A stretch of 26,294 nt of DNA, taken from a virus. The notes below the pieces were generated by a model. That model searched no databases, was not told where the DNA came from, and saw only the letters and a list, made by a program, of their open reading frames with translations. Every line of letters starts with the position of its first letter. Within the stretch, counting starts at the first letter, position 1. The DNA is taken from positions 1 through 26,294 of the IMG/VR virus record IMGVR_UViG_3300032087_001893. The stretch is one strand, 5' to 3'. This document shows, one piece after another, positions 20,850 to 26,294 of this stretch. Position numbers and translations under genes: made by a program.

Positions 20850-21119
20850 TTAAAATGGTAGATCACCACCGCTTTCAGCGAATGCCGCAGCAGGTTCTGC
20901 TGTTGCGTTCTGCTGTGCCAGGCGTGGGTCTAACACCTTCATGATGCTCTTACCATTCTTGGTGTGCATCACTTCAAAGTTGATCCAGCCATTGCTGTTT
21001 GCATACTTGGTCAAGTCCTTTGCTTGATCCAGTGTAATCCCACAACGGAATGTTACCATTGGTGAGTTGATGTTTCCCATAAGTACTCCATCGTTGCGAT
21101 ATTCTTTTTTCTCGCTCAT
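20850..21119 (-). CDS. Small protein with SSB-type acidic tip (89 aa)
   Basis: The C-terminus (AAAFAESGGDLPF) matches the acidic D-(I/L)-P-F tail of single-stranded DNA binding proteins, which recruits replication and repair partners. The N-terminal 60 residues (NDGVLMGNINSPMVTFRCGI; ITLDQAKDLTKYANSNGWIN) show no clear OB-fold signature. Adjacent downstream in translation order from a RecE-like exonuclease and a putative annealing protein, it likely works on single strands in recombination. A tail-only mimic or partner protein is the alternative. Confidence 0.6.
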   Translation of the reverse strand: MSEKKEYRNDGVLMGNINSPMVTFRCGITLDQAKDLTKYANSNGWINFEVMHTKNGKSIMKVLDPRLAQQNATAEPAAAFAESGGDLPF

Positions 21120-21137
21120 GATAAAAAAATTAAAGAA

Positions 21138-21899
21138 TTAGATTTCTTCGGCAATGTAAAATAGATCTGTGGCCTTGTTGCCCTCAAGGTACTCTCTGAT
21201 AGTATCCACAGCTCTCCAGAATTTATCGTGGCCTCGTTGGATCGTATGATCGCTTGCACGATAGACCCCTGGTAAATAGGGGTAGGTCTTTTCTTGGGCC
21301 ACCCAGTAGAACTCATCTTTTCCGGATACTTCCTTGTAGATGTAGCACTGAATGTCGTACCCAAACTTTGGGACATCATATCGAAAGCCAGAAACGGATC
21401 GTGTGCTTTTGCTATCCGTAACATAGCCATCGCCTAAACAGTCGTAGAATCCACGGACTGGGATCTCACCGATGAATGTGTTAAACTCGACTTGATAGTC
21501 ACCAGACATATACTGCTCCACTATACCAGTGTCATTCAGTCTCGTGATCATATCAATCGCCATTTGGTAATCCTCGGCAAGCACCATATCCCGGTTGCCG
21601 ATCTGTTTAAGGAAATCTGATTTCCACTCTTTGTAGACTTTGGTGATCCGTGGGTTCTTTGAGTTTATACCCTCAATGATTTCGGAGTCATCAAACACTA
21701 CATATTGGTCATCGAACTTTTCGGGTTCAAAGAGCAATAGATCGTATATACTGCCGAACGTAAGTGCAGCAGATTCTTTCTTGAGTTTACCAGCCATGTA
21801 CAACTCAAACAAACGCATGTCTGCAAGAGCATACTTAATCGAGCTGTAACTCAAATAGTCTTTTCCGGTTATCTCTTGGAGTTTGTTTGCAAATTCCAT
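21138..21899 (-). CDS. RecE/YqaJ-like PD-(D/E)XK exonuclease, DUF3799-like (253 aa)
   Basis: Resects double-strand ends to give single strands for annealing. YLSYSSIKYALADMRLFELY (15-34) and GSIYDLLLFEPEKFDDQYVV (49-68) match the N-terminal motifs of this family. The active-site region has VRGFYDCLGD (148-157, D153), VTDSKS (160-165, D162xK164) and FGYDIQCYIYKE (179-190, Q184). The family usually has histidine at the position of Y52 (GxxxHxLxLEPE), so this is a deviation. It overlaps the annealing-protein gene by one base (TAATG). Confidence 0.75.
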   Translation of the reverse strand: MEFANKLQEITGKDYLSYSSIKYALADMRLFELYMAGKLKKESAALTFGSIYDLLLFEPEKFDDQYVVFDDSEIIEGINSKNPRITKVYKEWKSDFLKQIGNRDMVLAEDYQMAIDMITRLNDTGIVEQYMSGDYQVEFNTFIGEIPVRGFYDCLGDGYVTDSKSTRSVSGFRYDVPKFGYDIQCYIYKEVSGKDEFYWVAQEKTYPYLPGVYRASDHTIQRGHDKFWRAVDTIREYLEGNKATDLFYIAEEI

Positions 21900-22411
21900 T
21901 AGACCAGGGACTGAAGTTGTTTCTTTTGTTCAGCAGTAAACTGTGAGCCGTATTTATCCATTATTCGGCTCAAGGCACTCTCTTTGGTCTTTGATCCTTC
22001 CAGGTGCTTTAGTGCTTGTTGGAACACATCGCCCTTTGGCTTTGGAGGATTCTCCTGCTGATGAATTGCATTGTTTACCTCCTCGGCAGTAGCAATGCTT
22101 GTATCTATTCCGATGCCCAAGTTACCCAGCGCACGACCCCAAGCACTGGTTTCGCAGTTCTCTACATAGCTTGTGCTGTTGATGCGTGATGCACTCTTGT
22201 ACTCTTGTGCGATTCCAGTTGCAATTACATCTCCATCGGGATTGCAGATCGAGGCCATAACCACGCATTCACTATCATCTAATTTGACAATCTCGGATAC
22301 CAGGCTGTACCCTTTGTATGCGCTATCGGTTCTAAAGAACTTGATACGCTCGTTAACCTCAACATACTGTTTACCCTTGATGTTGGTCGTTTTGAATTGA
22401 TGTTTCGCCAT
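21899..22411 (-). CDS. Putative single-strand annealing protein (170 aa)
   Basis: The N-terminal two-thirds (YVEVNERIKFFRTDSAYKGY; then VMASICNPDGDVIATGIAQE; then TSYVENCETSAWGRALGNLG) match a widespread phage protein pattern in which the ENCETSAxGRAL segment (84-95) resembles the core of Rad52/Sak-type annealing proteins. The C-terminal part is a helical tail, ending SQFTAEQKKQLQSLV. It is followed directly by the RecE-like exonuclease, the classic exonuclease/annealer pair. The annealing function is inference; ERF and Sak subfamilies cannot be told apart here. Confidence 0.55.
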   Translation of the reverse strand: MAKHQFKTTNIKGKQYVEVNERIKFFRTDSAYKGYSLVSEIVKLDDSECVVMASICNPDGDVIATGIAQEYKSASRINSTSYVENCETSAWGRALGNLGIGIDTSIATAEEVNNAIHQQENPPKPKGDVFQQALKHLEGSKTKESALSRIMDKYGSQFTAEQKKQLQSLV

Positions 22412-22574
22412 CTTCTTGATTATTTAATTGTGATTTAATTCGTTTTACGGCCAGGTCCAAAAGGTCGTATGCCGCTTGTTCTGATATTTGTGAGTTGTAT
22501 TCGGCAAAAGCTTGGCGTGTTGCTTGCAACTCCGCCTCTAATGCTTCAACTCGTGCAGATAGGTATTCACTCAT
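22371..22574 (-). CDS. Unknown coiled-coil protein (67 aa)
   Basis: Not recognised. A long amphipathic helix (MSEYLSARVEALEAELQATR onward) suggests a coiled-coil. I chose the ATG at 22574, not the first in-frame ATG at 22610, because it forms a four-base ATGA overlap with the upstream stop. It overlaps the annealing-protein start by 41 bases. A small partner of the recombination genes is possible. Confidence 0.65.
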   Translation of the reverse strand: MSEYLSARVEALEAELQATRQAFAEYNSQISEQAAYDLLDLAVKRIKSQLNNQEDGETSIQNDQHQG

Positions 22575-22885
22575 GTGATATATAATTTTAGAACAGCAGG
22601 GTTCTCCCACTCGAAATGTAGGTCGGGATGCTTGTCTATCCAGGCTACAAACTCGTAACTAACGCCCATATCGTATAGATCACCAGTCTGATATCCATCG
22701 TTCAATAGGCACTCTGCCTCGTGGTAGTAGTCAATCAATGGAATTCCTTTGGTACTACGCACGTCACTCTCGGCAGACAGCACCAACCCATAGCTGTGTT
22801 TTACTTCATCGCTCATCTTTCTAATTACAAGTCCAGGATACAATCTATCCAAGATCTTCTTGTATGCCTCTTCCCTCTTTTTCAT
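22571..22885 (-). CDS. Unknown protein (104 aa)
   Basis: Not recognised. It begins with a basic helix (MKKREEAYKKILDRLYPGLV), then IRKMSDEVKHSYGLVLSAES and an acidic C-terminal half (LIDYYHEAECLLNDGYQTGD). It overlaps the genes on each side by four bases (ATGA). The alternation of aromatic and acidic residues suggests a small folded domain, role unknown. Confidence 0.65.
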   Translation of the reverse strand: MKKREEAYKKILDRLYPGLVIRKMSDEVKHSYGLVLSAESDVRSTKGIPLIDYYHEAECLLNDGYQTGDLYDMGVSYEFVAWIDKHPDLHFEWENPAVLKLYIT

Positions 22886-23160
22886 ACCGTCATCAAATAT
22901 AGACCATAATCAAAGTCATGGTGTTCTTCACGGTTTTTAAATCTACGCACTGTAGACACGTTGACACGCAACTGATAATGCGTAGGGTTCTCTTTCTCAA
23001 ACGCCTTACGCTCACGGTTAACGCTGCGAATCGCTTGATCTTTGTTTTTAGCCCACACTGTATTGCCTCCGCTGGTGGGTTTAAAATCATTGCTCCCTGG
23101 CGCTGCTTCAAGCCATCCAAAGCCATAGCAGTTCTCCCCATGTATATTCTTGTAAGGCAT
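22882..23160 (-). CDS. Unknown protein (92 aa)
   Basis: Not recognised. MPYKNIHGENCYGFGWLEAA is followed by NTVWAKNKDQAIRSVNRERK and a beta-rich end (HYQLRVNVSTVRRFKNREEH; DYGLYLMTV). Overlap at its start with the 60 aa gene is one base (TAATG) and at its end four bases. Probably a small single-domain early protein. Confidence 0.65.
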   Translation of the reverse strand: MPYKNIHGENCYGFGWLEAAPGSNDFKPTSGGNTVWAKNKDQAIRSVNRERKAFEKENPTHYQLRVNVSTVRRFKNREEHHDFDYGLYLMTV

Positions 23161-23342
23161 TACGGCTTGTATTGGTTATACAATTCTTCTGCTTCATCAC
23201 CCCATCCCTCGCCTTTGGCTTGGGAAACCATTTCGTTAATTCGCTGACGTTGCAAGCGACCTCTATCCCAAACCTTGTAGTTGTCGGAATACTGGTAGTA
23301 CCAATCGTGGCTCTTCAAAGCCTTAATCAAATCTTCTCTCAT
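23160..23342 (-). CDS. Unknown small protein (60 aa)
   Basis: Not recognised. MREDLIKALKSHDWYYQYSD, then RLQRQRINEMVSQAKGEGWG and an acidic end. The aromatic cluster and helices suggest a compact helical fold. It is linked to its neighbours by a four-base overlap (ATGA, 23339-23342) and a one-base overlap (23160). Confidence 0.65.
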   Translation of the reverse strand: MREDLIKALKSHDWYYQYSDNYKVWDRGRLQRQRINEMVSQAKGEGWGDEAEELYNQYKP

Positions 23343-23572
23343 AATTCAAATCCTAATTGTTTTGCTGCGTATTGCATCTCCTGCTGTAGACCACTACTCA
23401 TGCGATCGTAGTCCCAACATAAATCCATTAAATACTTTTTGAACTTCGTAAACGGAATGCCGTTCTCTACATCGTCAAACATCTCATTTGCAATCGACTG
23501 ACCGCTTCTGCTTAACCTATCCCAATCCCATGAGATGAGGTTCAACAAGTTGATAATCTCTTCGTTACTCAT
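23339..23572 (-). CDS. Unknown small protein (77 aa)
   Basis: Not recognised. MSNEEIINLLNLISWDWDRL and FTKFKKYLMDLCWDYDRMSS show a duplicated L(x)xWDxDR(L/M)S pattern (about 12-21 and 48-58), an internal repeat. The protein is helical throughout. Four-base overlaps on both sides. The repeat suggests a two-fold symmetric helical fold. Confidence 0.65.
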   Translation of the reverse strand: MSNEEIINLLNLISWDWDRLSRSGQSIANEMFDDVENGIPFTKFKKYLMDLCWDYDRMSSGLQQEMQYAAKQLGFEL

Positions 23573-23928
23573 GATACTGCATTTAAAAGGTTCATAGCAC
23601 CGATAACACTCATACCTTTCGGTAGTCTTGAAATATCATACATAGTGTTCAATACAATGTCTTGCAACTCGTTCATCTTCTCAATGCGGTCATCAACATT
23701 TGGGTACATAAATTCAAGAATGTCTCCTTCAGTAGAACACAATCCTCCAAACTCGTTGAAGTCGTAATGCTCGTGGATAACGTCTAACATTTCCTCTACC
23801 GACTCACTGGCGAACACCATTAGGGTAAAGACTTTATTTTCTCTACAGCATTCTACAAGGTCTAAAATCGCTTGTTGCTGAACTCTCTTTTGGAGCTTGT
23901 TAAAGCCCGATGGATTTTGTGAAACCAT
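23569..23928 (-). CDS. Unknown protein, first gene of the recombination operon (119 aa)
   Basis: Not recognised. I chose the ATG at 23928 (MVSQNPSGFNKLQKRVQQQA) rather than the one at 23994 because the leader TTAAAACGAGAGATATTATG is shared with the gene at 10401. The protein continues with a hydrophobic VFTLMVFASESVEEMLDVIH stretch and a helical C-terminus (EKMNELQDIVLNTMYDISRL). It overlaps the next gene by four bases. Confidence 0.65.
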   Translation of the reverse strand: MVSQNPSGFNKLQKRVQQQAILDLVECCRENKVFTLMVFASESVEEMLDVIHEHYDFNEFGGLCSTEGDILEFMYPNVDDRIEKMNELQDIVLNTMYDISRLPKGMSVIGAMNLLNAVS

Positions 23929-24086
23929 AATATCTCTCGTTTTAATTATACTGCAATTTAGTGAATAAGTTTCATGCACACAACCTTTTTCCACAAAAAT
24001 GTGAAAATAATTTACATTCCCTTATTTAATGGGGTATTGCTTGGATGCTATTCACAATAATGTTAACTTCGTTCTCCCTAAATTAA
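23929..24086. promoter_or_regulatory. Divergent control region with DnaA-box-like sites
   Basis: This gap separates the minus recombination operon from the plus-strand DnaA-like gene. Three sequences are one mismatch from the DnaA box TTATnCACA: TTTTCCACA (plus, 23987), CTATTCACA (plus, 24048) and TTATTCACT (minus, 23968-23960). A fourth, weaker match lies at 24008-24000 on the minus strand. For the plus gene TTG (24041) and TAACTTCG (24064, one mismatch from TAnnTTTG) form a possible promoter with a 20-base spacer. No clear minus promoter was seen. Confidence 0.55.
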
Positions 24087-24557
24087 ATGCACATGAATAT
24101 AAGACAGAAGGAAAAGCTCATCCAATTAATCAACGAGAGCTTTGATGTAGACATCTTAAAGAACACCAGGCAAAGAAGAGTTGTAGATATAAGACATTGC
24201 TTATCGTATGCGCTACGCAAAAGAGATTACACCACCACCGAAATCGGGATGATGATTAAAAGGGATCACGCAACAGTGATACATGCAGAACGAAAGGTGG
24301 AGGAATTGTATTTAATAGACAAAGACTTTACGAAGCTGGTAAACGCAGTAAACGATGTCATCGATAGTTTCTTTATCTCTAATAAGATATATGGCCGGAA
24401 GTCTCACATCGAAGGATATGAGTCAATAAGAATGACTGCTGCCAGGCTGTTGGAAAGATCGTCTGAATTTATGGATAAGGAGGAAGTAGATGCCTGGATG
24501 GACCGCATAGGTATATCCAAAAAAGAATACAACACCTTTACTTCGCAGGTCGTTTAG
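24087..24557 (+). CDS. DnaA domain IV-like DNA-binding protein (156 aa)
   Basis: Residues 26-75 match the DNA-binding domain of DnaA: RQRRVVDIRHCLSYALRKRD (28-47), TTTEIGMMIKRDHATVIHAE (49-68, with the RDHxTV signature at 59-64), then a helix. The AAA+ ATPase of DnaA is absent, so this is a domain IV-only protein with an extra helical C-terminal half (80-156). It probably binds DnaA-box-like sites, either as a replication helper, a DnaA competitor or a transcription regulator. It is one of only two plus-strand genes. The start could be codon 3 (ATG at 24093). Downstream is a good terminator at 24611-24648. Confidence 0.8.
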   Translation: MHMNIRQKEKLIQLINESFDVDILKNTRQRRVVDIRHCLSYALRKRDYTTTEIGMMIKRDHATVIHAERKVEELYLIDKDFTKLVNAVNDVIDSFFISNKIYGRKSHIEGYESIRMTAARLLERSSEFMDKEEVDAWMDRIGISKKEYNTFTSQVV

Positions 24558-24654
24558 TCTTGCAACAAATACCGGTACACTCTACCGGCATAACCTCACA
24601 CCATTTCTTTGCGTGCTGTTCCTTTGGAACGGTGCGCTTTTTCTTTTTAGCCAT
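24538..24654 (-). CDS. Small Lys/Cys-rich protein (38 aa)
   Basis: The frame encodes MAKKKKRTVPKEQHAKKWCE, then CTGICCK (four cysteines: 19, 26, 30, 31) and a basic end. The cysteine spacing could bind zinc. It overlaps the lysis gene (24647) by 8 bases and the DnaA-like gene tail-to-tail by 20 bases. Its lysine codons also form the T tract of a plus-strand terminator, so the sequence may serve two purposes, or the frame may be a by-product of the terminator. Confidence 0.5.
   Translation of the reverse strand: MAKKKKRTVPKEQHAKKWCEVMPVECTGICCKTKRPAK
24611..24648 (+). terminator. Rho-independent terminator after the DnaA-like gene
   Basis: GCGTGCTGTTCC (24611-24622), loop TTT and GGAACGGTGCGC (24626-24637) form a twelve-pair stem with three G-U pairs, followed by TTTTTCTTTTT (24638-24648). 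It sits 54 bases after the plus-strand stop and would stop transcription before it runs against the lysis genes. Confidence 0.65.
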
Positions 24655-25066
24655 TGGCGAGTCTACGAACAGCAAGGTAAACAAAGAGTCCAATCATAAG
24701 GTAGAATCCCCAGATCTGTAACTTCTCTTTTAATGTACGCTCTTGGACATACACCACCTTCTCGTAAGGAACTCTGATAGTATTAATGATAGTATCAGAT
24801 GCACATTCTGCTTGCACAGATATTGTGTCAAAGCTTCGTACAATTTTCAATTTTAATTTTTCCTTGGTGATTACCAAGGTGTCTTTCTCCAGGAGGGTAA
24901 CGGTATCTTTAATATTAACCGGAGCAGTTACAATCGTGTCCACCACAGTTACAGTGTCTTTCTCCAGAATTGATGGATCTTTCTTTATTGCTCTTTTCAG
25001 ATGATACTGTGCGCTGCATGAAGTCAGTAATAGAACGAACAAGAGATTCTTGATTAACCATTTCAT
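24647..25066 (-). CDS. Unimolecular spanin (u-spanin) lipoprotein (139 aa)
   Basis: Fuses outer and inner membranes in the last step of lysis. The N-terminus is a lipoprotein signal (MKWLIKNLLFVLLLTSC, lipid-modified C17), followed by a periplasmic stretch with TV-D-T repeats (DTVTVVDTIV, KDTVTLLEKDTLV, SFDTISV), a short helical EKVVYVQERTLKEKLQ segment and a C-terminal membrane helix (WGFYLMIGLFVYLAV, 119-133) with an RR anchor. Lipobox plus C-terminal membrane helix in one protein is the u-spanin layout (compare T1 gp11). Position in the lysis cassette agrees. It overlaps the thioredoxin-like gene by four bases. Confidence 0.8.
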   Translation of the reverse strand: MKWLIKNLLFVLLLTSCSAQYHLKRAIKKDPSILEKDTVTVVDTIVTAPVNIKDTVTLLEKDTLVITKEKLKLKIVRSFDTISVQAECASDTIINTIRVPYEKVVYVQERTLKEKLQIWGFYLMIGLFVYLAVRRLANG

Positions 25067-25380
25067 TTATAAGTATCTACAATATATTGAACATCCTCTA
25101 ACCGAACGTGGAGCTTCATGTCAAGACCAGCTTCCCATCGTTTAACTTCTTGTCCATTGCTAAACACAATGATAGTGGGTACATACCTAATGTCGTATGC
25201 ATCCTTTATTGCTGGCTTCTTATCAATGTATCCATTCATAAGTTTTGCGCCTTCAATATTTTTTACTTCATCCCAATCATTAGTTGAATTAAATTCAGCA
25301 TTGATATGGACAACTGTTACGCTTTGAGATTTTGCGTATTGAAAGGATAGTAGAGCAATAAGTAATAGAATCTTTCTCAC
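25063..25380 (-). CDS. Secreted thioredoxin-fold protein lacking CxxC (105 aa)
   Basis: A signal peptide (MRKILLLIALLSFQYAKSQS) precedes a thioredoxin-like domain: a VTVVHINAEF strand, the position of the CxxC loop occupied by NSTNDWDEV, then AYDIRYVPTIIVFSNGQEVK (61-80), with the cis-proline type VPT and the strand before RWEAG. No cysteine is present anywhere, so it cannot be a redox enzyme of the usual kind. It sits between the u-spanin and a membrane protein with four-base overlaps, so it belongs to the lysis unit. A periplasmic binding or chaperone role is possible (inference). Confidence 0.7.
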   Translation of the reverse strand: MRKILLLIALLSFQYAKSQSVTVVHINAEFNSTNDWDEVKNIEGAKLMNGYIDKKPAIKDAYDIRYVPTIIVFSNGQEVKRWEAGLDMKLHVRLEDVQYIVDTYK

Positions 25381-25661
25381 TTTTGGTTTTGTTGGATTTC
25401 AAATAATCTCTCATCGATAGTCTTTACATCCTTACCTATTTCTTCTACTTGCTCCTGGGTTCTCATAATTGCATCACGAACCATTTGATCCTTTAGATCA
25501 TATTCAGTCCTGGTGATGTTTGGCTTCGGAAGTTCCTTTGCTAACTCAATATCAGCTTTCAAGGTAAACCACATGCCGATTACCGTACCAATAAAAGCAA
25601 GTACAATAACGATAGTTTTAATATCGAGTGTGATTTCTGTATCCTCGCCTATTTTAGCCAT
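25377..25661 (-). CDS. Membrane-anchored coiled-coil protein of the lysis cassette (94 aa)
   Basis: One N-terminal membrane helix (IKTIVIVLAFIGTVIGMWFTL, about 14-34) is followed by a long charged helix (VRDAIMRTQEQVEEIGKDVK; ERLFEIQQNQK), probably a coiled-coil in the periplasm or cytoplasm. Such single-span proteins next to holins act as holins, antiholins or second membrane partners in phages. I cannot tell which. Overlaps: 8 bases at the start, four at the end. Confidence 0.65.
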   Translation of the reverse strand: MAKIGEDTEITLDIKTIVIVLAFIGTVIGMWFTLKADIELAKELPKPNITRTEYDLKDQMVRDAIMRTQEQVEEIGKDVKTIDERLFEIQQNQK

Positions 25662-25815
25662 CTTTATTATCCTTGTGCATCAAATACCAGCGTTGAGCTG
25701 TATATCCAATTGAAACCAACAACAATGCAATCTTTAGTACCATTTCAATTTGAGCAAAACTCAAGGTGAATGTTACTGCGTTAAAAAACATCAACTTTAA
25801 ATCCGCCTCTGTCAT
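25654..25815 (-). CDS. Small membrane protein, possible holin partner (53 aa)
   Basis: The frame encodes MTEADLKLMFFNAVTFTLSF, then EMVLKIALLLVSIGYTAQRW, so there is one clear membrane helix (about 24-40), preceded by a more amphipathic one, and a basic-acidic tail (MHKDNKDG). The start is supported by a four-base overlap with the holin-like gene and the end by an 8-base overlap with the 94 aa gene. Holin, antiholin or accessory role is inferred from position. Confidence 0.65.
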   Translation of the reverse strand: MTEADLKLMFFNAVTFTLSFAQIEMVLKIALLLVSIGYTAQRWYLMHKDNKDG

Positions 25816-26036
25816 TTTTTAGCAAATGTTTCCAGGCCAGCGATTCCAAAAGACCCAAGGGTTATGTATACAAAAGAGTTGTATGTAAATTCATTGATAG
25901 GAAGATCTTTACCACAAGCACCAGTAAGAACATCAGCCAACATAACCAACACCATAACAGCAAAAGACAAGAAACCAATAATGGTTTTCTCATTCCAGGT
26001 GTTGTCAGTTTTGAATATAGATAAGAATTTGCTCAT
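25812..26036 (-). CDS. Two-span holin-like protein (74 aa)
   Basis: The protein has two hydrophobic helices (TIIGFLSFAVMVLVMLADVL, about 18-38, and FVYITLGSFGIAGLETF, about 55-71) joined by a short loop with a cysteine (GACGKDLPINEF), and a basic N-terminal segment. This two-span size and its place as first gene of the cassette, after a promoter, fit a class II holin, which makes the membrane lesion that starts lysis. The leader is GTGTAAACAAATCAAGTTATAATG in parts. Confidence 0.7.
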   Translation of the reverse strand: MSKFLSIFKTDNTWNEKTIIGFLSFAVMVLVMLADVLTGACGKDLPINEFTYNSFVYITLGSFGIAGLETFAKK

Positions 26037-26056
26037 TATAACTTGATTTGTTTACA

Positions 26057-26085
26057 CAAAGATAAGGGTTATATCAAAGGTCAAA
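26057..26085 (-). promoter_or_regulatory. Lysis-cassette promoter, TTTG-N17-TATCTTTG
   Basis: On the minus strand TTTG (26085-26082), a 17-base spacer and TATCTTTG (26064-26057) match the Bacteroidetes consensus and have the same spacing as the structural promoter at 9447-9419. The -33 box lies inside the end of the upstream DUF5675-like gene. TTTACACA (plus, 26051) overlaps the -7 element. Confidence 0.65.
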
Positions 26086-26294
26086 ATCGGTGTATGTGAT
26101 CTCCACATCTTCACCGTTTTCTAATGCCTCTGCAATGCTTGGGTAGACTCTTTTGTATGCATCAACCGAGCTTCCGATAAAGCCTTTGTAGTCCGAGCTG
26201 TTGCCTACAAGTAAGCAACCACTGGTGTGTTCATCCGTGTTGCCGGTATGAATAAGAATGTACTCGAAGCCAGGGACATCACGAACCCAGAGCA
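26074..26294 (-). CDS. Partial DUF5675-like protein, putative peptidoglycan-active enzyme (3' 72 codons)
   Basis: Only the C-terminal 72 residues are in the window; the start is beyond the right edge. The visible part has YILIHTGNTDEHTSGCLLVG (11-30) with H15 and C26, followed by DYKGFIGSSVDAYKRVYP. This H-x-GN-x-x-x-x-T-x-GC-x-x-VG pattern is the hallmark of DUF5675, thought to be related to cysteine-type peptidoglycan enzymes (L,D-transpeptidase-like). Next to holin and spanin genes, it is the best endolysin or murein-modifying candidate in the window (inference). Confidence 0.65.
   Translation of the reverse strand, partial: LWVRDVPGFEYILIHTGNTDEHTSGCLLVGNSSDYKGFIGSSVDAYKRVYPSIAEALENGEDVEITYTDFDL

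Noticed and set aside
21116-21430. 104-codon minus-strand frame inside the exonuclease
   Set aside because: Shadow of the RecE-like gene, which has conserved active-site motifs in its own frame.
22893-23141. 82-codon minus-strand frame inside the 92 aa gene
   Set aside because: Lies fully within a gene that is tied to its neighbours by one- and four-base overlaps; composition is poor.
24572-24588. CCGGTA-CACTC-TACCGG hairpin as the plus-strand terminator
   Set aside because: The stem has no T tract; the larger stem at 24611-24637 followed by T residues is the better candidate. It may still be a minor operator or RNA stem.
1-26294. CRISPR array, transposon ends or integrase-type attachment site
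   Set aside because: No spaced repeat array, no transposase or recombinase motif, and no tRNA fragment were seen. The repeats found are protein-coding or short control-region repeats.

Overview
This window looks like part of the genome of a tailed double-stranded DNA phage, most likely a marine phage of a Bacteroidetes (Flavobacteriia-like) host. The phage assignment rests on a large terminase, a portal, tail-fibre-type proteins, a holin/u-spanin lysis cassette, and many small genes packed with 1-29 base overlaps (ATGA, TAATG). The host assignment rests on promoter elements of the Bacteroidetes type (TAnnTTTG, twice with TTTG exactly 17 bases upstream), A-rich leaders in place of Shine-Dalgarno sites, a BT4734/VirE_N-type primase domain and a Bacteroidetes-like lipobox. 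No host gene, transposase, integrase, tRNA or CRISPR array was seen. The major capsid and tail-tube genes are not here and may lie beyond the left edge.

Layout. Almost everything reads leftwards (minus strand). (1) 88-9394: structural and packaging operon, transcribed from a promoter at about 9447-9419. It holds a C1q-like structural protein, two small unknowns, a predicted protein with two GroES-like domains, a possible small terminase subunit, the large terminase, the portal, two small virion proteins and a long repeat-built fibre, and it ends in a rho-independent terminator at 32-68. (2) 9439-9870: one plus-strand winged-helix-like gene facing that promoter. (3) 9838-11381: two clusters of small genes with a TTCG-loop terminator between them. 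(4) 11382-12006: 625 bases without a credible gene, G-rich on the minus strand, with 12-base iterons and hairpins. (5) 12007-14193: a C5-cytosine DNA methyltransferase with two small nuclease-like genes. (6) 14183-19620: a glycosyltransferase, a Holliday-junction-resolvase-like nuclease, a primase-helicase, a nucleotide-modification-associated protein, another PD-(D/E)XK nuclease and small genes. (7) 19621-19905: a repeat-dense intergenic region. (8) 19906-23928: small unknowns and a recombination module (SSB-tailed protein, RecE-like exonuclease, putative single-strand annealing protein). (9) 24087-24557: a plus-strand DnaA domain IV-like protein. (10) 24538-26294: a lysis cassette (u-spanin, secreted thioredoxin-fold protein, three small membrane proteins), behind its own promoter and a partial DUF5675-like gene at the right edge.

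How the parts may fit. The DnaA-like protein and the winged-helix protein are the two obvious candidate regulators, and both are divergent from a minus-strand block. Near-matches to DnaA boxes lie beside the DnaA-like gene, and related TTTnCACA sequences occur at other intergenic regions. The primase-helicase, resolvase, exonuclease, annealing protein and SSB-tailed protein would support recombination-coupled replication. The methyltransferase, perhaps with the glycosyltransferase and the nucleotide-modification-associated protein, may protect phage DNA. The double GroES-like protein could adapt the host chaperonin to fold virion proteins. All functions are read from motifs and context; no database search was run.
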